DNA of 64,000 bases from Agrococcus beijingensis (lineage in GTDB: Bacteria > Actinomycetota > Actinomycetes > Actinomycetales > Microbacteriaceae), in NCBI RefSeq assembly GCF_030758955.1, contig NZ_CP132360.1, forward strand, positions 628,415 through 692,414, written 5' to 3'. The position numbers and the translations under genes were made by a program. This document shows positions 48,028 to 56,865 of this stretch, one piece after another; position 1 is the stretch's first letter, and every line of letters begins with the position of its first letter. Below the pieces are notes generated by a model. It was not told the origin of the DNA and did no database searches. It saw only the letters and a list, made by a program, of their open reading frames with translations.

Positions 48028-49125
48028 TCAGGACAGCGGGTCGGTGCCGCGCACGCCGCCGCGCATCACCGACGAGGTCCACTGCCGGCCGTCGAACCAG
48101 CGCGCATCCGAGCGCCGGTACGGGTCGGGGTACCAGTCGGGCTGCGCCTGGCCGGCGTTCGCCGAACCGAGCCCGACCGGCTGCGGGGCGCCGTCGTGCT
48201 GGGCGGGTGGGCCGGGGTGCGCCGGCGGCTGCTGCGCCTGCCACGCCTCGTAGGCGCGCACCTGCGCCTCGCGCGCGGCCTCCTCGAGCCGGTTGAACTC
48301 GGCGGGCGTGGGAATGCGGGGCGCCTCGGCCCCGCCCGGCTGCCGCTGCCCGAACGACGGCGCGGGGGTCGGATGCGGGGGCCCGGCCGGGTGCATCGGC
48401 GTCTGCTGGGGCACGGACCCGGTGGCGAGCACCGGTCCGGTCACGAGCACCGGTCCGGTGGCGAGCGCAGGTCCGTTGGAGAGCGCGGGTCCGTTGGAGA
48501 GCGCGGGTCCGTTGGAGAGCGCGGGTCCGTTGGAGAGCACAGGGTCGACCCGCGCACCCTGCTCGTGGCCGAAGGGGGTGGGCTGCTGCGGCACGGAGGC
48601 GGTGGAGCCGGGTGTGGGACCGACCGCGGTGGCCGGCGGCTGCGCGGGGGGCACGGCTGCGGGACCGACGACGCGCACGTCGGGCTCCCCTGCCTGCTGC
48701 TGCGCGGCGACGGGTGCCTGCGACGCGGCCTGCTGGGGCTGCGACTGGTGCCGCGGCGCCGCCTGCTGCGGCGGCGGCGCGAGCACCCGCGCATCGCGCG
48801 CGGCGTAGTAGTGCATCGACGGATCGGAGGGCCACTGCCCCTCGATGCGCAGCTGCGAGAGGCCCCCCGGCTGCAGCGGCGGCACGAAGGTGAGCCGCGT
48901 GCCGGTGCCGGCCGGCGAGCGCAGGGTGATGCGGGCGCCCTCGATCTGCCCGTCGGTGCGCATCACGAAGACGGTGACGACGATGTCTCCGGCAGGCACG
49001 TGCAGCGTGACGTCGCCCCAGTCGAGCGGTGCGCGCCAGCCCCCGATGTCGAGCGTCGGCGGCTGTCGATAGCGGTCGATCCGCCCGTCGGGACTGGCGG
49101 CGTGCACGATGAGGAAGCTCGGCAT
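48028..49125 (-). CDS. DUF2510-domain protein with Pro/Gln-rich linker
   Basis: A 365-aa protein. Residues 1 to about 125 form a beta-rich domain without recognised family (opening MPSFLIVHAASPDGRID). Residues 126-310 are a Pro/Gln/Ala-rich linker with seven hexapeptide repeats of the type LSNGPA or LATGPV. The last 35 residues are a DUF2510 domain (QPDWYPDPYRRSDARWFDGR, then QWT), a short Trp-rich module common in actinobacterial membrane and surface proteins. No signal peptide or helix is seen. AAGGAGG lies six bases before the ATG. Function unknown. Confidence 0.82.
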   Translation of the reverse strand: MPSFLIVHAASPDGRIDRYRQPPTLDIGGWRAPLDWGDVTLHVPAGDIVVTVFVMRTDGQIEGARITLRSPAGTGTRLTFVPPLQPGGLSQLRIEGQWPSDPSMHYYAARDARVLAPPPQQAAPRHQSQPQQAASQAPVAAQQQAGEPDVRVVGPAAVPPAQPPATAVGPTPGSTASVPQQPTPFGHEQGARVDPVLSNGPALSNGPALSNGPALSNGPALATGPVLVTGPVLATGSVPQQTPMHPAGPPHPTPAPSFGQRQPGGAEAPRIPTPAEFNRLEEAAREAQVRAYEAWQAQQPPAHPGPPAQHDGAPQPVGLGSANAGQAQPDWYPDPYRRSDARWFDGRQWTSSVMRGGVRGTDPLS

Positions 49126-49210
49126 CGCGCTGCCTCCTTCATCTGCGACGGGCCGTGACCAACGGCCACCATCCTCCCAGCGCCACCGTGCGCATCCGCT
49201 GTGAACGCGG

Positions 49211-52200
49211 TCAGCGTGCGCTGGCCGAGGCCAGCTCGCCGCGGCGCTCAGCGCGCGTGCCGGTGCCGCTGCGCACGCGTCGCCGCTCGAGCGCGCCCTC
49301 GACCACGAGGTAGAGCACGGGCAGCACGATGAGCGTCAGCAGCGTCGACGAGATGAGGCCGCCGATCACGACGATCGCGAGCGGCTGCGAGATGAAGCCG
49401 CCCTGACCGGTCAGGCCGGCCGCCATCGGCACGAGCGCGAAGATCGTCGCCGCCGCCGTCATCAGGATCGGCCGCAGGCGGCGCTCGGCGCCCTCGACGA
49501 TCGCCTCGCGCACGCCGAGACCGCGGTCGCGGTACTGGTTGACGAGGTCGATGAGCACGATCGCGTTCGTCACCACGATGCCGACCAGCATCAGCACGCC
49601 GACCATCGAGGCGACGCCCAGCGGCACGCCCGTGATCAGCTGCATGGCGATCGCGCCGGTGGCGGCGAACGGCACCGACACCAGCAGCAGGAACGGCTGC
49701 AGCAGGCTCTTGAAGGTGGCGACCATGACGACGTAGACGAGCAGCACCGCGATGAGGGCCGCGATGCCCAGCTGCGTGAAGGCATCGGTGATCTGGGTCG
49801 CGACGCCGCCGATCGCGGCCGTCGCGCCGTCGGCGAGCTCGAGCCCGCCCACCGCGTCGGCCACGCCGGTCGAGACGCCGCCCACGTCGGCCGCGTCGGG
49901 GCTCACCGTCACCGTCGCCGTGCGGGCGCCGTCGCTGGTCGAGATCGACACCGGCCCCTCGACCTCCGTCACCTCGGCGACGTCCGACAGCAGCAGCGGG
50001 CCGGCGGGCGTCGGCAGCTCGAGCGCGCGCAGCTCGTCGAGCGTCGCGGCCGGCGCGATCGCGTCGAGCCAGATGCGCACCAGCGAGCCGTCGAGCTGGA
50101 TCTCGCCGATCGGGGTCGCCTGCATCGCCTGCGCCACGAGTCCCGAGACCGCAGCCTCGCTGAGGCCGAGGCTCGCCGCCAGCTCGCGGTCGACGGCGAC
50201 CTGCACGAGCGGCTGGGCGCCCTCGAGCGAGTCGGTCACCTGCGCCACGCCCTCGATGCCGCTCACGGCGTCGACGACGGATGCGGTGGCCGCCTCGAGC
50301 GCGTCGGGCGTCGGGGCCTGCACCTCGACCGAGATGTCGCTGCCGCCGAGACCCGCCGACGAGCCCACGACCACGTCGCCCTCGGCCTCGTCGCCGACCG
50401 CGATGATGCGCTCCCGCAGCGCCGGCATGTCGGTGCCCTCGGACGCGATCACCCCGTAGCTGATGCCGCCGCCGCCACCGCCGCCGGTGAACGCCGCGAA
50501 GCCGCTCGCGCCCGACGAGACGGTGGCCGAGACGGTCTCGACCCCGTCGAGCCGCTCGAGGTCGGCCGAGAGCGCCTCGGCGGCCGCCAGCTGGGTGTCG
50601 AGCGAAGCGCCGGGCTCGAGCTCCTGCGACACCTGCACGGTGGTCTGGCCGTCGTCGCCGAGGAAGTTCGTCGCCATGAGGGGCAGCGCCGCACCGCTCG
50701 CCGCGAGGATCGCGACGGCGCCGCCGAGCACCAGCCATGGCTTGCGCAGCGTCGCCAGCAGGATCGGCCGGTACCCCTGGCGCAGCCGGTCGCGCCGCTC
50801 GGGCGCCTCCTGCTGCGGGGCGGGCGCGGCGCTGATGGGGTCGGGGGCGGATGCCCTGCGTCGCCCGAGCAGACGGGCGCGCGTCGGTCGCGGCTCGGCC
50901 CCGGCCGCTGCCGCAGCCTCGCGCGCAGCGGCCGCCTCCTCTGCCGCCACCGCCTCCTTCGGCCGCTTGAGCAGCCAGGAGGCGAGCACGGGCACGATCG
51001 TGAGCGACACGATGAGCGACGCGGCGAGCGCGATCGTGACCGTCAGCGCGAACGGCCGGAACAGCTCGCCGGTGATGTCGCTGACGAAGGCGAGCGGCAG
51101 GAAGACGATGACGGTCGTGAGCGTCGACGCGGTGATCGCGCCCGCGACCTCGCGCACCGCATCCACGATCGCCTTCGAGCGCGAGGCCTGGAACATCAGG
51201 TGCCGCTTGATGTTCTCGATCACCACGATCGAGTCGTCGACGACGCGGCCGATCGAGATGGTGAGCGCGCCGAGCGTGAGCACGTTGAGCGAGTAGCCCG
51301 CGCCCCACATGCCGATGAAGGTCATCAGCACCGAGATCGGGATGGAGACGGCGGTGACCAGCGTCGAGCGCAGCGACCACAGGAAGACGAGGATCACGAG
51401 CACGGCGAAGACGAGGCCCAGCACGCCCTCGACCGCGAGCGCCTCGATCGAGTGCTCGATGTAGGGCGCCTGGTCGAGCACCGTGGTGAAGGTGACGCCA
51501 TCGCCGAGCTCTGCCTGGATGCTCGGCAGCAGATCCTGCACCGCGTGCGAGACGTCGACGGTGTTCGATGCCTGCGTCTTCGTGATCGACAGGATGATCG
51601 CCGGCTCGCCGTCGACCAGCGCGATCGATGCGGCCGGGTCCTCGGTCAGGGCCACCTCGGCGACGTCGGCGATGCGCAGGTCGCCCGTCAGCGGCAGGCC
51701 CGCCACGTCGTCGACCGAGCCGAGCCGCTCGCCGATCTGCACGCTGAGGGTCTGGTCGCCGTCGTCGACGGTGCCGCCGGGCAGCAGCTGCCCGTGCTCG
51801 TCGATCGCGTCGGAGACGTCGATGCGCGAGAGCCCGTTGGCCGCGAGCACCGCGTCGTCGGGGCTGATGGTGATGCGCTGGCCCGGCGCGCCCTGCAGCT
51901 GCACGGCGCGCACGCCGTCGGTGCGCTCGAGCTGCGGCACCGCGATCGTCTCGATGCGGTCGACGAGCGCCGACTGCTCGCCCGGGCCCGAGATGGCGAT
52001 GCGCAGCACGGGGAAGTCGGCGATCGAGCCGGTCAGCACCGTCGGCTCGGCGCCCTCGGGCAGCTGGCCGAGGGTGCGGTTGACGGCCTGCTGCACCCGC
52101 TGCTCGGTGGTCGGGATGTTGATGCCGTAGGTGAACTCGGCGAACACCACGCTCGACGATGTCGACGAGGTGCCGCTCGTGCCCTCGAGGCCCGGCACCG

Positions 52201-52420
52201 ACTGGATCGCCCGCTCGATGGGGCCGGTGATGTCCTCGCTGACGATCTCGGGGCTGGCGCCCGGCAGCGTCGTGGTGACCACGACGGCGGGCAGCTCGAG
52301 CTCGGGCGTCAGCTCGGTCTTCAGGCTCGACAGCGCGACACCGCCGAAGATGGCGATGCAGATGGTGGCGAGCGCGACGAGCGCTCGGTTCTTCAGGCTG
52401 GCGAGCGAGAGCAGGTGCAC
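49211..52420 (-). CDS. RND efflux transporter permease (AcrB/HAE1-like)
   Basis: A 1069-aa membrane pump with the RND twofold plan: helix 1 near residues 13-33, a large outer loop, helices 2-6 at about 335-500, a second helix near 590, another outer loop and a final helix bundle. Helix 4 holds TISIGRVVDDSIVVIENI, with the conserved Asp pair of the proton relay. Pump motifs GASPEIVSEDITGPIE and the final TLLTLIVLPVLY are present. A Gly-rich run (FTGGGGGGGISYG) lies in loop 2. No adaptor or outer channel gene adjoins it, as usual in actinobacteria. CAGGAT lies six bases before the GTG. Confidence 0.92.
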   Translation of the reverse strand: MHLLSLASLKNRALVALATICIAIFGGVALSSLKTELTPELELPAVVVTTTLPGASPEIVSEDITGPIERAIQSVPGLEGTSGTSSTSSSVVFAEFTYGINIPTTEQRVQQAVNRTLGQLPEGAEPTVLTGSIADFPVLRIAISGPGEQSALVDRIETIAVPQLERTDGVRAVQLQGAPGQRITISPDDAVLAANGLSRIDVSDAIDEHGQLLPGGTVDDGDQTLSVQIGERLGSVDDVAGLPLTGDLRIADVAEVALTEDPAASIALVDGEPAIILSITKTQASNTVDVSHAVQDLLPSIQAELGDGVTFTTVLDQAPYIEHSIEALAVEGVLGLVFAVLVILVFLWSLRSTLVTAVSIPISVLMTFIGMWGAGYSLNVLTLGALTISIGRVVDDSIVVIENIKRHLMFQASRSKAIVDAVREVAGAITASTLTTVIVFLPLAFVSDITGELFRPFALTVTIALAASLIVSLTIVPVLASWLLKRPKEAVAAEEAAAAREAAAAAGAEPRPTRARLLGRRRASAPDPISAAPAPQQEAPERRDRLRQGYRPILLATLRKPWLVLGGAVAILAASGAALPLMATNFLGDDGQTTVQVSQELEPGASLDTQLAAAEALSADLERLDGVETVSATVSSGASGFAAFTGGGGGGGISYGVIASEGTDMPALRERIIAVGDEAEGDVVVGSSAGLGGSDISVEVQAPTPDALEAATASVVDAVSGIEGVAQVTDSLEGAQPLVQVAVDRELAASLGLSEAAVSGLVAQAMQATPIGEIQLDGSLVRIWLDAIAPAATLDELRALELPTPAGPLLLSDVAEVTEVEGPVSISTSDGARTATVTVSPDAADVGGVSTGVADAVGGLELADGATAAIGGVATQITDAFTQLGIAALIAVLLVYVVMVATFKSLLQPFLLLVSVPFAATGAIAMQLITGVPLGVASMVGVLMLVGIVVTNAIVLIDLVNQYRDRGLGVREAIVEGAERRLRPILMTAAATIFALVPMAAGLTGQGGFISQPLAIVVIGGLISSTLLTLIVLPVLYLVVEGALERRRVRSGTGTRAERRGELASASAR

Positions 52421-52488
52421 CCCCGCATCCTGCCATTCCCGGGCTATGCCCTGCCCCTGCGCGAGCGATGGGACGAGGCGGGCGCCGA

Positions 52489-52512
52489 CCCGCCGGAGCA
52501 TGCCCCGGCGGG
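52489..52512 (-). terminator. Terminator after the MerR gene
   Basis: CCCGCCGG (52489-52496) pairs with CCGGCGGG (52505-52512) across an eight-base loop, 15 bases past the stop of the leftward merR-type gene and upstream of the RND gene. Confidence 0.6.
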
Positions 52513-52526
52513 CACCGCGGGCGCCG

Positions 52527-53267
52527 CTACCGCCGCCCGTCGGCGAGCGCCCGCATCGCGTCGCGCACGTACGCGGCGCCCTCCGCGCCGCCGTAGGCGG
52601 CGGCGAACCGCTCGTCGGCGACGTACATGTCGCCGAGCCCGGCGAACATGTCGAGGTCGGGCTCGCTCGTCTGCCAGCTGGCGCCGATCCAGCGGTAGTG
52701 CCGCTCGGCGAGCGCCTGCACGGTGGGGCCGTCGACCGGCTCGCCCGCCGCCCTGGCTGCGGCGTAGCCCGCCACCAGCCGCTCGTGCTCCTGCTGGAAC
52801 CCGCGCCTGTCGTCCTCCGACATGCGCTTCCACCAGTCCTGGCCGCGCTTCCAGGCGTCGGCGCCCCAGCGCTCGGTGACCTCCTGCTCGTACTGGCCCT
52901 GATCGAACCCGTCGAGCGCTTCCTCCGCCGTCATGGCGTCTCCTCCCTCTCGTGCCCGCAGCGTCTGCTCGACGGCGCGGATCTGCCTCTGGATGCGGTC
53001 GGCCTCGCGCTCGAGGTCGACCAGGTGCGCGCCGAGCGCCTCCTCGTCGGAGGCGCGCTCGAGGCTGTCGGCGATCGCGGGGATCCCGACGCCCAGCCCG
53101 CGCAGCAGCAGGATCCGCTGCAGGCGCGAGAGCGACGTCTCGTCGTACCAGCGCATCCCGCCAGCGTCGGTGCGGGCAGGATGCAGGATCCCGACGGCGT
53201 CGTAGTGCCGCAGCGTGCGGCTCGAGACCCCGGCGAGCTTCGCGATGCGCTGGATCGACCACTCCAT
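52527..53267 (-). CDS. MerR-family regulator with TipAS antibiotic-binding domain
   Basis: A 246-aa transcription activator. The winged helix-turn-helix opens WSIQRIAKLAGVSSRTLRHYD (about residues 3-23, within it the HTH), then GMRWYDETSLSRLQRILLLRGLG. A coiled-coil dimerisation helix runs from about 70 to 105. The C-terminal TipAS domain (about 115-246, AEEALDGFDQGQYEQEV) binds thiopeptide-like or other multidrug ligands in relatives. It should activate its own promoter, whose operator sits in a 19-bp spacer. The RND pump downstream and the fluoride channels across the divergent gap are possible further targets, by position only. Confidence 0.92.
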   Translation of the reverse strand: MEWSIQRIAKLAGVSSRTLRHYDAVGILHPARTDAGGMRWYDETSLSRLQRILLLRGLGVGIPAIADSLERASDEEALGAHLVDLEREADRIQRQIRAVEQTLRAREGGDAMTAEEALDGFDQGQYEQEVTERWGADAWKRGQDWWKRMSEDDRRGFQQEHERLVAGYAAARAAGEPVDGPTVQALAERHYRWIGASWQTSEPDLDMFAGLGDMYVADERFAAAYGGAEGAAYVRDAMRALADGRR

Positions 53268-53274
53268 GCGCCTC

Positions 53275-53305
53275 ACGCTAGACGTTGACGCAGCGTCAAC
53301 GTCAA
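53275..53305 (-). promoter_or_regulatory. MerR-type promoter with operator palindrome in a 19-bp spacer
   Basis: On the minus strand: -35 TTGACG (53305-53300), spacer of 19 bases (53299-53281), -10 TAGCGT (53280-53275), then seven bases to the ATG. The palindrome of arm GACGTTGACGC around one base spans 53281-53303. The over-long spacer with a central dyad is the hallmark of MerR-activated promoters. Confidence 0.88.
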
Positions 53306-53337
53306 GCCCTCTCTGCGGCTCCGCCTACGCTGGCGTC

Positions 53338-53730
53338 GTGCAGCTCCTCGCCTCCGCCGTGGCCGTCGCCCTCGGCGGCGCGCTCGGCAGCCTGGCGCGC
53401 GCGCTGCTCGAGGCGTCGATCGCCCACGGCTGGGCGCTGCTGCTGGTGAACGCGCTGGGCTCCTTCGCGCTCGGGCTCTCGACCGCGGCGCTCGCGGGCG
53501 CTCCCGCGTGGCTGCGGCACGGCATCGGCGCAGGCCTGCTGGGCGGCTTCACCACCTTCAGCGCGGTCGCGCTCGCGAGCGCGATCGCGGGCGCCGGGGG
53601 CAGCGCCATGCTGCTGATCCCGGCGCTGCCCGGCATCGCGCTCGCGCTCGGCATGCTCGCCGCAGGCCTGCTGGCGGCATGGGCGGGCCTGCACGCCGGT
53701 CGCGCGCTGGCCAGGAAGCGCTCCGCATGA
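53338..53730 (+). CDS. crcB: Fluoride channel subunit, CrcB/FluC family (first of pair)
   Basis: A 130-aa membrane protein with four helices. The family motifs are GGALGSLARALLE near the start, VNALGSFALG (about residues 36-45, polar-track Asn) and GGFTTFSAVA (about 68-77, central break and Phe box). It exports fluoride passively. In many actinobacteria two such genes form a heterodimeric channel, as appears likely here. TACGCT (53326-53331) lies six bases before the GTG, so the message is leaderless and leaves no room for a fluoride riboswitch. Overlaps the next gene by four bases. Confidence 0.93.
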   Translation: MQLLASAVAVALGGALGSLARALLEASIAHGWALLLVNALGSFALGLSTAALAGAPAWLRHGIGAGLLGGFTTFSAVALASAIAGAGGSAMLLIPALPGIALALGMLAAGLLAAWAGLHAGRALARKRSA

Positions 53731-54101
53731 CCGCGCTCGAGCTGCTCGGCATCGCGGCTGCGGGCGGGCTCGGCGCTGTCGTGCGCTTCCTGACCGGCGC
53801 CCTCGCCCGACGGCGGCCGGAGCGGGCGACGATCGCGGTCAACCTCGTCGCGAGCCTGCTGGCCGGCCTGCTGACGAGCCTGCTGATCGTCGACGAGTCG
53901 TGGCGCGCGATCCTGGTGACCGGCTTCTGCGGCGGGCTCTCCACCTACTCGGCGTTCGCGGTGCAGGCGGTCGAGCAGCTCGAGCGCCGCCGCGGCGGCA
54001 GCGCGGCCCTGGACGTCGCCGTCACCGTCGTCGGCGGCGCGATCGCCGCATCCGCCGGCCTGCTGCTCGGCGCGCTGCTCGTGCCTGCCGTCGCCGCCTG
54101 A
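53727..54101 (+). CDS. crcB: Fluoride channel subunit, CrcB/FluC family (second of pair)
   Basis: A 124-aa four-helix membrane protein. GGLGAVVRFLTGALARR (about residues 13-29), VNLVASLLAG (about 39-48) and GGLSTYSAFAVQ (about 69-80) are the FluC signatures; the usual TTFS reads STYS, which suits one half of a heterodimer. It starts within the last codons of the first subunit (ATGA overlap), so the two are made together. Confidence 0.93.
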   Translation: MTALELLGIAAAGGLGAVVRFLTGALARRRPERATIAVNLVASLLAGLLTSLLIVDESWRAILVTGFCGGLSTYSAFAVQAVEQLERRRGGSAALDVAVTVVGGAIAASAGLLLGALLVPAVAA

Positions 54102-54159
54102 GGAGCCGGACCCTATCCCCAGTCATGGCGGGGACACAGCCGCCAAGCACCGTCGATGC

Positions 54160-54165
54160 TAGGAT
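54160..54165 (+). promoter_or_regulatory. -10 box of the DUF3073 gene
   Basis: TAGGAT, giving a leader of about 70 bases before the ATG at 54244. The -35 region is unclear. Confidence 0.45.
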
Positions 54166-54243
54166 GGAGGTTGGACTTATATCGCAGTTCTCACACCGTT
54201 CGCCGACCGTTCAGGTCGGCGCCGTCCGCAAGGGGGGTCCAGC

Positions 54244-54462
54244 ATGGGTCGTGGTCGCCAGAAGGCCAAGCACACGAAGCTGGCACGTGAGCTGAAGTCA
54301 TTCAGCCCGAACATCAACTACTCCGTGCTCCAGCAGGAGCTCGGGAGTGCCCCCGCCAACGACGAGCTCGTCGACAAGTGGGCCGACTACGCCGAGTACG
54401 AGACCGACGGCGACAGTGACGACGACTACGCAGACGACGTCCCGCAGGGGCGCAGCGCCTGA
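54244..54462 (+). CDS. DUF3073 protein
   Basis: A 72-aa actinobacterial protein. The conserved start MGRGRQKAKHTKLARELKSF and the central SFSPNINYSVLQQEL identify DUF3073. The tail is strongly acidic (TDGDSDDDYADD). Function unknown. AAGGGGGG lies eight bases before the ATG. In many actinobacteria this gene sits near purM; here purM lies 3 kb away on the other strand. Confidence 0.93.
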   Translation: MGRGRQKAKHTKLARELKSFSPNINYSVLQQELGSAPANDELVDKWADYAEYETDGDSDDDYADDVPQGRSA

Positions 54463-54531
54463 TCCGGGGCGCGACCGACGCGAGTCGAGCCGTCGTGCTC
54501 GACTCCGATGCATGAGGCGAAGGAGCCGACC

Positions 54532-56022
54532 GTGACCTCCCACGCCATCACCAACGGCAAGCGGCAGGAGCCGGTCGAGATCGGCAGCCACGCCACCGCG
54601 ACCGCGCCCGTCTTCGAGTCGCTGTCGGTGCTCGACCTGTTCAAGATCGGCATCGGACCGTCGTCGTCGCACACCGTCGGCCCGATGCGGGCCGCGCTCG
54701 ACTTCGTGCACCAGGCGGATGCGTCGGGTCGCTTCGACGAGATCGTGCGGCTCCGCGTCGACCTCCTGGGCAGCCTCGGCGCGACCGGCTCCGGGCACGG
54801 GACCGACACCGCGATCATGCTCGGACTCTCCGGCCTCGCGCCCGACACGGTCGAGACCCCGCAGATCACCGCGACCCTGCAGGAGATCCGCTCGGCGGGC
54901 GAGCTGCGGCTCGGAGGCCGCCTCGCCGTGCCGTTCGACGAGGCGAAGGTGTTCGTCTTCCGGCCGCTCACCGTGCGCCGCGAGCACCCGAACGCCCTGC
55001 GCATCACCGCCTTCGACGCATCCGATGCCGAGATCGCCAGCGCGGGGTACTACTCGATCGGCGGCGGCTTCGTCATGCGCCACGACGAGGGCGACGTGCT
55101 CTCCCCCGTGCCCGAGCCCGCGCAGCAGCTGCACCCCGTGCCCTACCCGTTCACGCACGGCGACGAGCTCGTCGCGCTCTGCCGCGAGAGCGGCCTGTCG
55201 GTGCACGAGCTGATGCTCGCGAACGAGGGCGCCTGGCGCCCGCGCGAGCAGACGATCGCCCAGCTCGAGCGCATCTGGGAGGTCATGCAGGAGTGCGTGG
55301 CCCACGGCATCGAGGTCGACGGCATCCTGCCCGGCGGTCTCGACGTGAAGCGGCGGTCGAAGGACTGGCACGCCAAGCTGCTCGAGCGCGACGCGAGCCC
55401 GAAGTCGGGCCGCCCCGACCTGCTCGAGGGCATGGAGTGGGTGAACCTCTACGCGCTCGCGGTGAACGAGGAGAACGCCGCCGGCGCCCGGGTCGTCACC
55501 GCGCCCACGAACGGCGCCGCCGGCATCATCCCCGCCGTCATGCACTACGCCGACCGGTTCGCGAACTGCGTCGACGACGAGGTGTCGTGGCAGGTGCGGT
55601 TCCTGCTGGTGGCCGGCGCGATCGGCATCATCATCAAGTCGAACGCCTCGATCTCGGGCGCGGAGGTCGGGTGCCAGGGCGAGGTGGGCTCCGCCTGCGC
55701 GATGGCCGCGGCCGGCTTCGCCGCCGTGCTGGGCGCGACCCCCGAGCAGATCGAGAACGCCGCCGAGATCGGCATCGAGCACAACCTCGGCCTCACCTGC
55801 GACCCCATCAAGGGCCTCGTGCAGATTCCCTGCATCGAGCGCAACGCCATGGCGAGCGTCAAGGCGATCAACGCCGCCCGCATGTCGAAGCAGGGCGACG
55901 GCACCCACTACGTCTCGCTCGACACCGCGGTCGAGACGATGCGTCGCACCGGCGCCGACATGAGCGACAAGTACAAGGAGACCGCCCTCGGCGGGCTGGC
56001 GGTGGCCTTCATCGAGTGCTGA
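54532..56022 (+). CDS. sdaA: L-serine ammonia-lyase (single-chain, Fe-S type)
   Basis: A 496-aa cytosolic enzyme that deaminates L-serine to pyruvate. The beta domain comes first ([20 protein letters not shown], about residues 33-52), then the alpha catalytic domain. The 4Fe-4S cysteines are candidates in [12 protein letters not shown] (about 383-394) and [15 protein letters not shown] (about 423-437). [14 protein letters not shown] is the substrate loop. The GTG at 54532 is chosen because AAGGAG lies six bases before it; an ATG eight codons upstream has no such site. The oxygen-sensitive cluster implies regulation by activity rather than any visible operator. Confidence 0.94.
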   Translation: MTSHAITNGKRQEPVEIGSHATATAPVFESLSVLDLFKIGIGPSSSHTVGPMRAALDFVHQADASGRFDEIVRLRVDLLGSLGATGSGHGTDTAIMLGLSGLAPDTVETPQITATLQEIRSAGELRLGGRLAVPFDEAKVFVFRPLTVRREHPNALRITAFDASDAEIASAGYYSIGGGFVMRHDEGDVLSPVPEPAQQLHPVPYPFTHGDELVALCRESGLSVHELMLANEGAWRPREQTIAQLERIWEVMQECVAHGIEVDGILPGGLDVKRRSKDWHAKLLERDASPKSGRPDLLEGMEWVNLYALAVNEENAAGARVVTAPTNGAAGIIPAVMHYADRFANCVDDEVSWQVRFLLVAGAIGIIIKSNASISGAEVGCQGEVGSACAMAAAGFAAVLGATPEQIENAAEIGIEHNLGLTCDPIKGLVQIPCIERNAMASVKAINAARMSKQGDGTHYVSLDTAVETMRRTGADMSDKYKETALGGLAVAFIEC

Positions 56023-56061
56023 GGGCTGGTCGCCGCGAGCGCGGCGTGCCACAGTCGTGCC

Positions 56062-56310
56062 ATGACGACACGACGAGGTGGTGACGAGATGCGTCGACGG
56101 CTGGAGGACCCCGCGATGCGCGGGGCCGTGGCGGCCGCCGTGGTCTGGAGCCTGGCCTGGAAGGGCGCCTCGCTCTGGCGCGCGTCGCAGGATCGCAGCA
56201 AGCCCTGGTTCGTGACGCTGCTGGCCACGAACACGCTCGGGCTGCTCGACGCCGTCTACCTCTTCGGCGTCTCGCCGGCGCGCCGCCGGTCTGCGGACGA
56301 CGCCCGCTGA
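56062..56310 (+). CDS. DUF5652-type small membrane protein
   Basis: An 82-aa protein. After a basic N-terminus, two helices are joined by WKGASLWRASQDRSKPWFV (about residues 33-51), then NTLGLLDAVYLFGVSP (about 57-72). This pattern fits DUF5652, small membrane proteins of unknown function. CACAGT lies six bases before the ATG, consistent with leaderless initiation. It ends at a strong terminator. Confidence 0.75.
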   Translation: MTTRRGGDEMRRRLEDPAMRGAVAAAVVWSLAWKGASLWRASQDRSKPWFVTLLATNTLGLLDAVYLFGVSPARRRSADDAR

Positions 56311-56349
56311 CACTGCGAAGGGCCCGCCGGTGGCGGGCCCTTCGCAGTG
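56311..56349. terminator. Strong bidirectional terminator
   Basis: An 18-base perfect stem (CACTGCGAAGGGCCCGCC, 56311-56328, with 56332-56349) with loop GGT. It starts directly after the DUF5652 stop, between convergent genes. Confidence 0.93.
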
Positions 56350-56382
56350 CACCGGGTCGCTCGTCGCGGGAGCGGTCAGTCA

Positions 56383-56421
56383 GACTGCTCGGTCAGAGCC
56401 GGCGGACTGCTCGGTCAGAGC
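56383..56421. repeat. 17-bp direct repeat spanning the DUF4190 stop codon
   Basis: GACTGCTCGGTCAGAGC occurs at 56383-56399 and 56405-56421. The second copy contains the stop codon (56415-56417), and the first lies just downstream. It looks like a recent 22-bp tandem duplication. Confidence 0.8.
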
Positions 56422-56765
56422 TGGCCGGACTCCGAGAACGCGGCGAGCGCGATCACCGTGAAGACGATCGGCCAGAAGATGAAGGCCCAGATGAAGCCGA
56501 GGACGGAGAGCACGAGGCCCCAGATCGCCATCGTCTTCGCGGCGGGCTCCTTCGCGAGGCCGATGCCGGCCAGCACGGCGCCGGCGATCGAGTTCACGAA
56601 GATCGGGATGACGATGCCCGAGATGCCGAGGATGAGGCCCCACATCGAGAGCGTCTTCTTCGTCGATGCGGGTGCTGCGGCGTAGCCGCCGTACTGGGTG
56701 CTGGCGGTCTCGTAGGGCTGGTAGCCGCCCTGCTGGGCGGGCTGCTCGGGGGGTGTGTAGGTCAT
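56415..56765 (-). CDS. DUF4190-domain membrane protein, 116 aa
   Basis: A Gln/Tyr/Pro-rich cytoplasmic start (residues 1-35, QQGGYQPYETAS) leads into two helices of a DUF4190 domain: LSMWGLILGISGIVIPIF and MAIWGLVLSVLGFIWAFIF. The short loop between them holds AGIGLAKEP. Function unknown; such proteins are common and often several per genome in Microbacteriaceae. AGGAAG lies four bases before the ATG. Its neighbour upstream is a longer protein of the same domain type. Confidence 0.85.
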   Translation of the reverse strand: MTYTPPEQPAQQGGYQPYETASTQYGGYAAAPASTKKTLSMWGLILGISGIVIPIFVNSIAGAVLAGIGLAKEPAAKTMAIWGLVLSVLGFIWAFIFWPIVFTVIALAAFSESGQL

Positions 56766-56865
56766 GGTCTTCCTCGCGGTGCGTGGTGGTGGCGGGACGG
56801 CGCGCGCGGCGCCGCGTCCAGCGTACGGCCGCGCGGTGCTCGGCGACCGAGCGAATGCCTTTCAG

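Noticed and set aside
45334-49158. Long plus-strand frame across the DEAD-box and DUF2510 genes
   Set aside because: Composition is dominated by Ala/Val/Arg repeats that simply reflect the opposite-strand repeats. No ribosome site or domain is present, and it crosses two well-supported genes.
53303-53337. Fluoride riboswitch upstream of the crcB pair
   Set aside because: The -10 box lies six bases before the GTG, leaving no leader RNA to fold, and no riboswitch core is seen.
54508-54531. Alternative ATG start of L-serine dehydratase
   Set aside because: It has no ribosome site, and the AAGGAG lies inside this segment at the right distance from the GTG at 54532.
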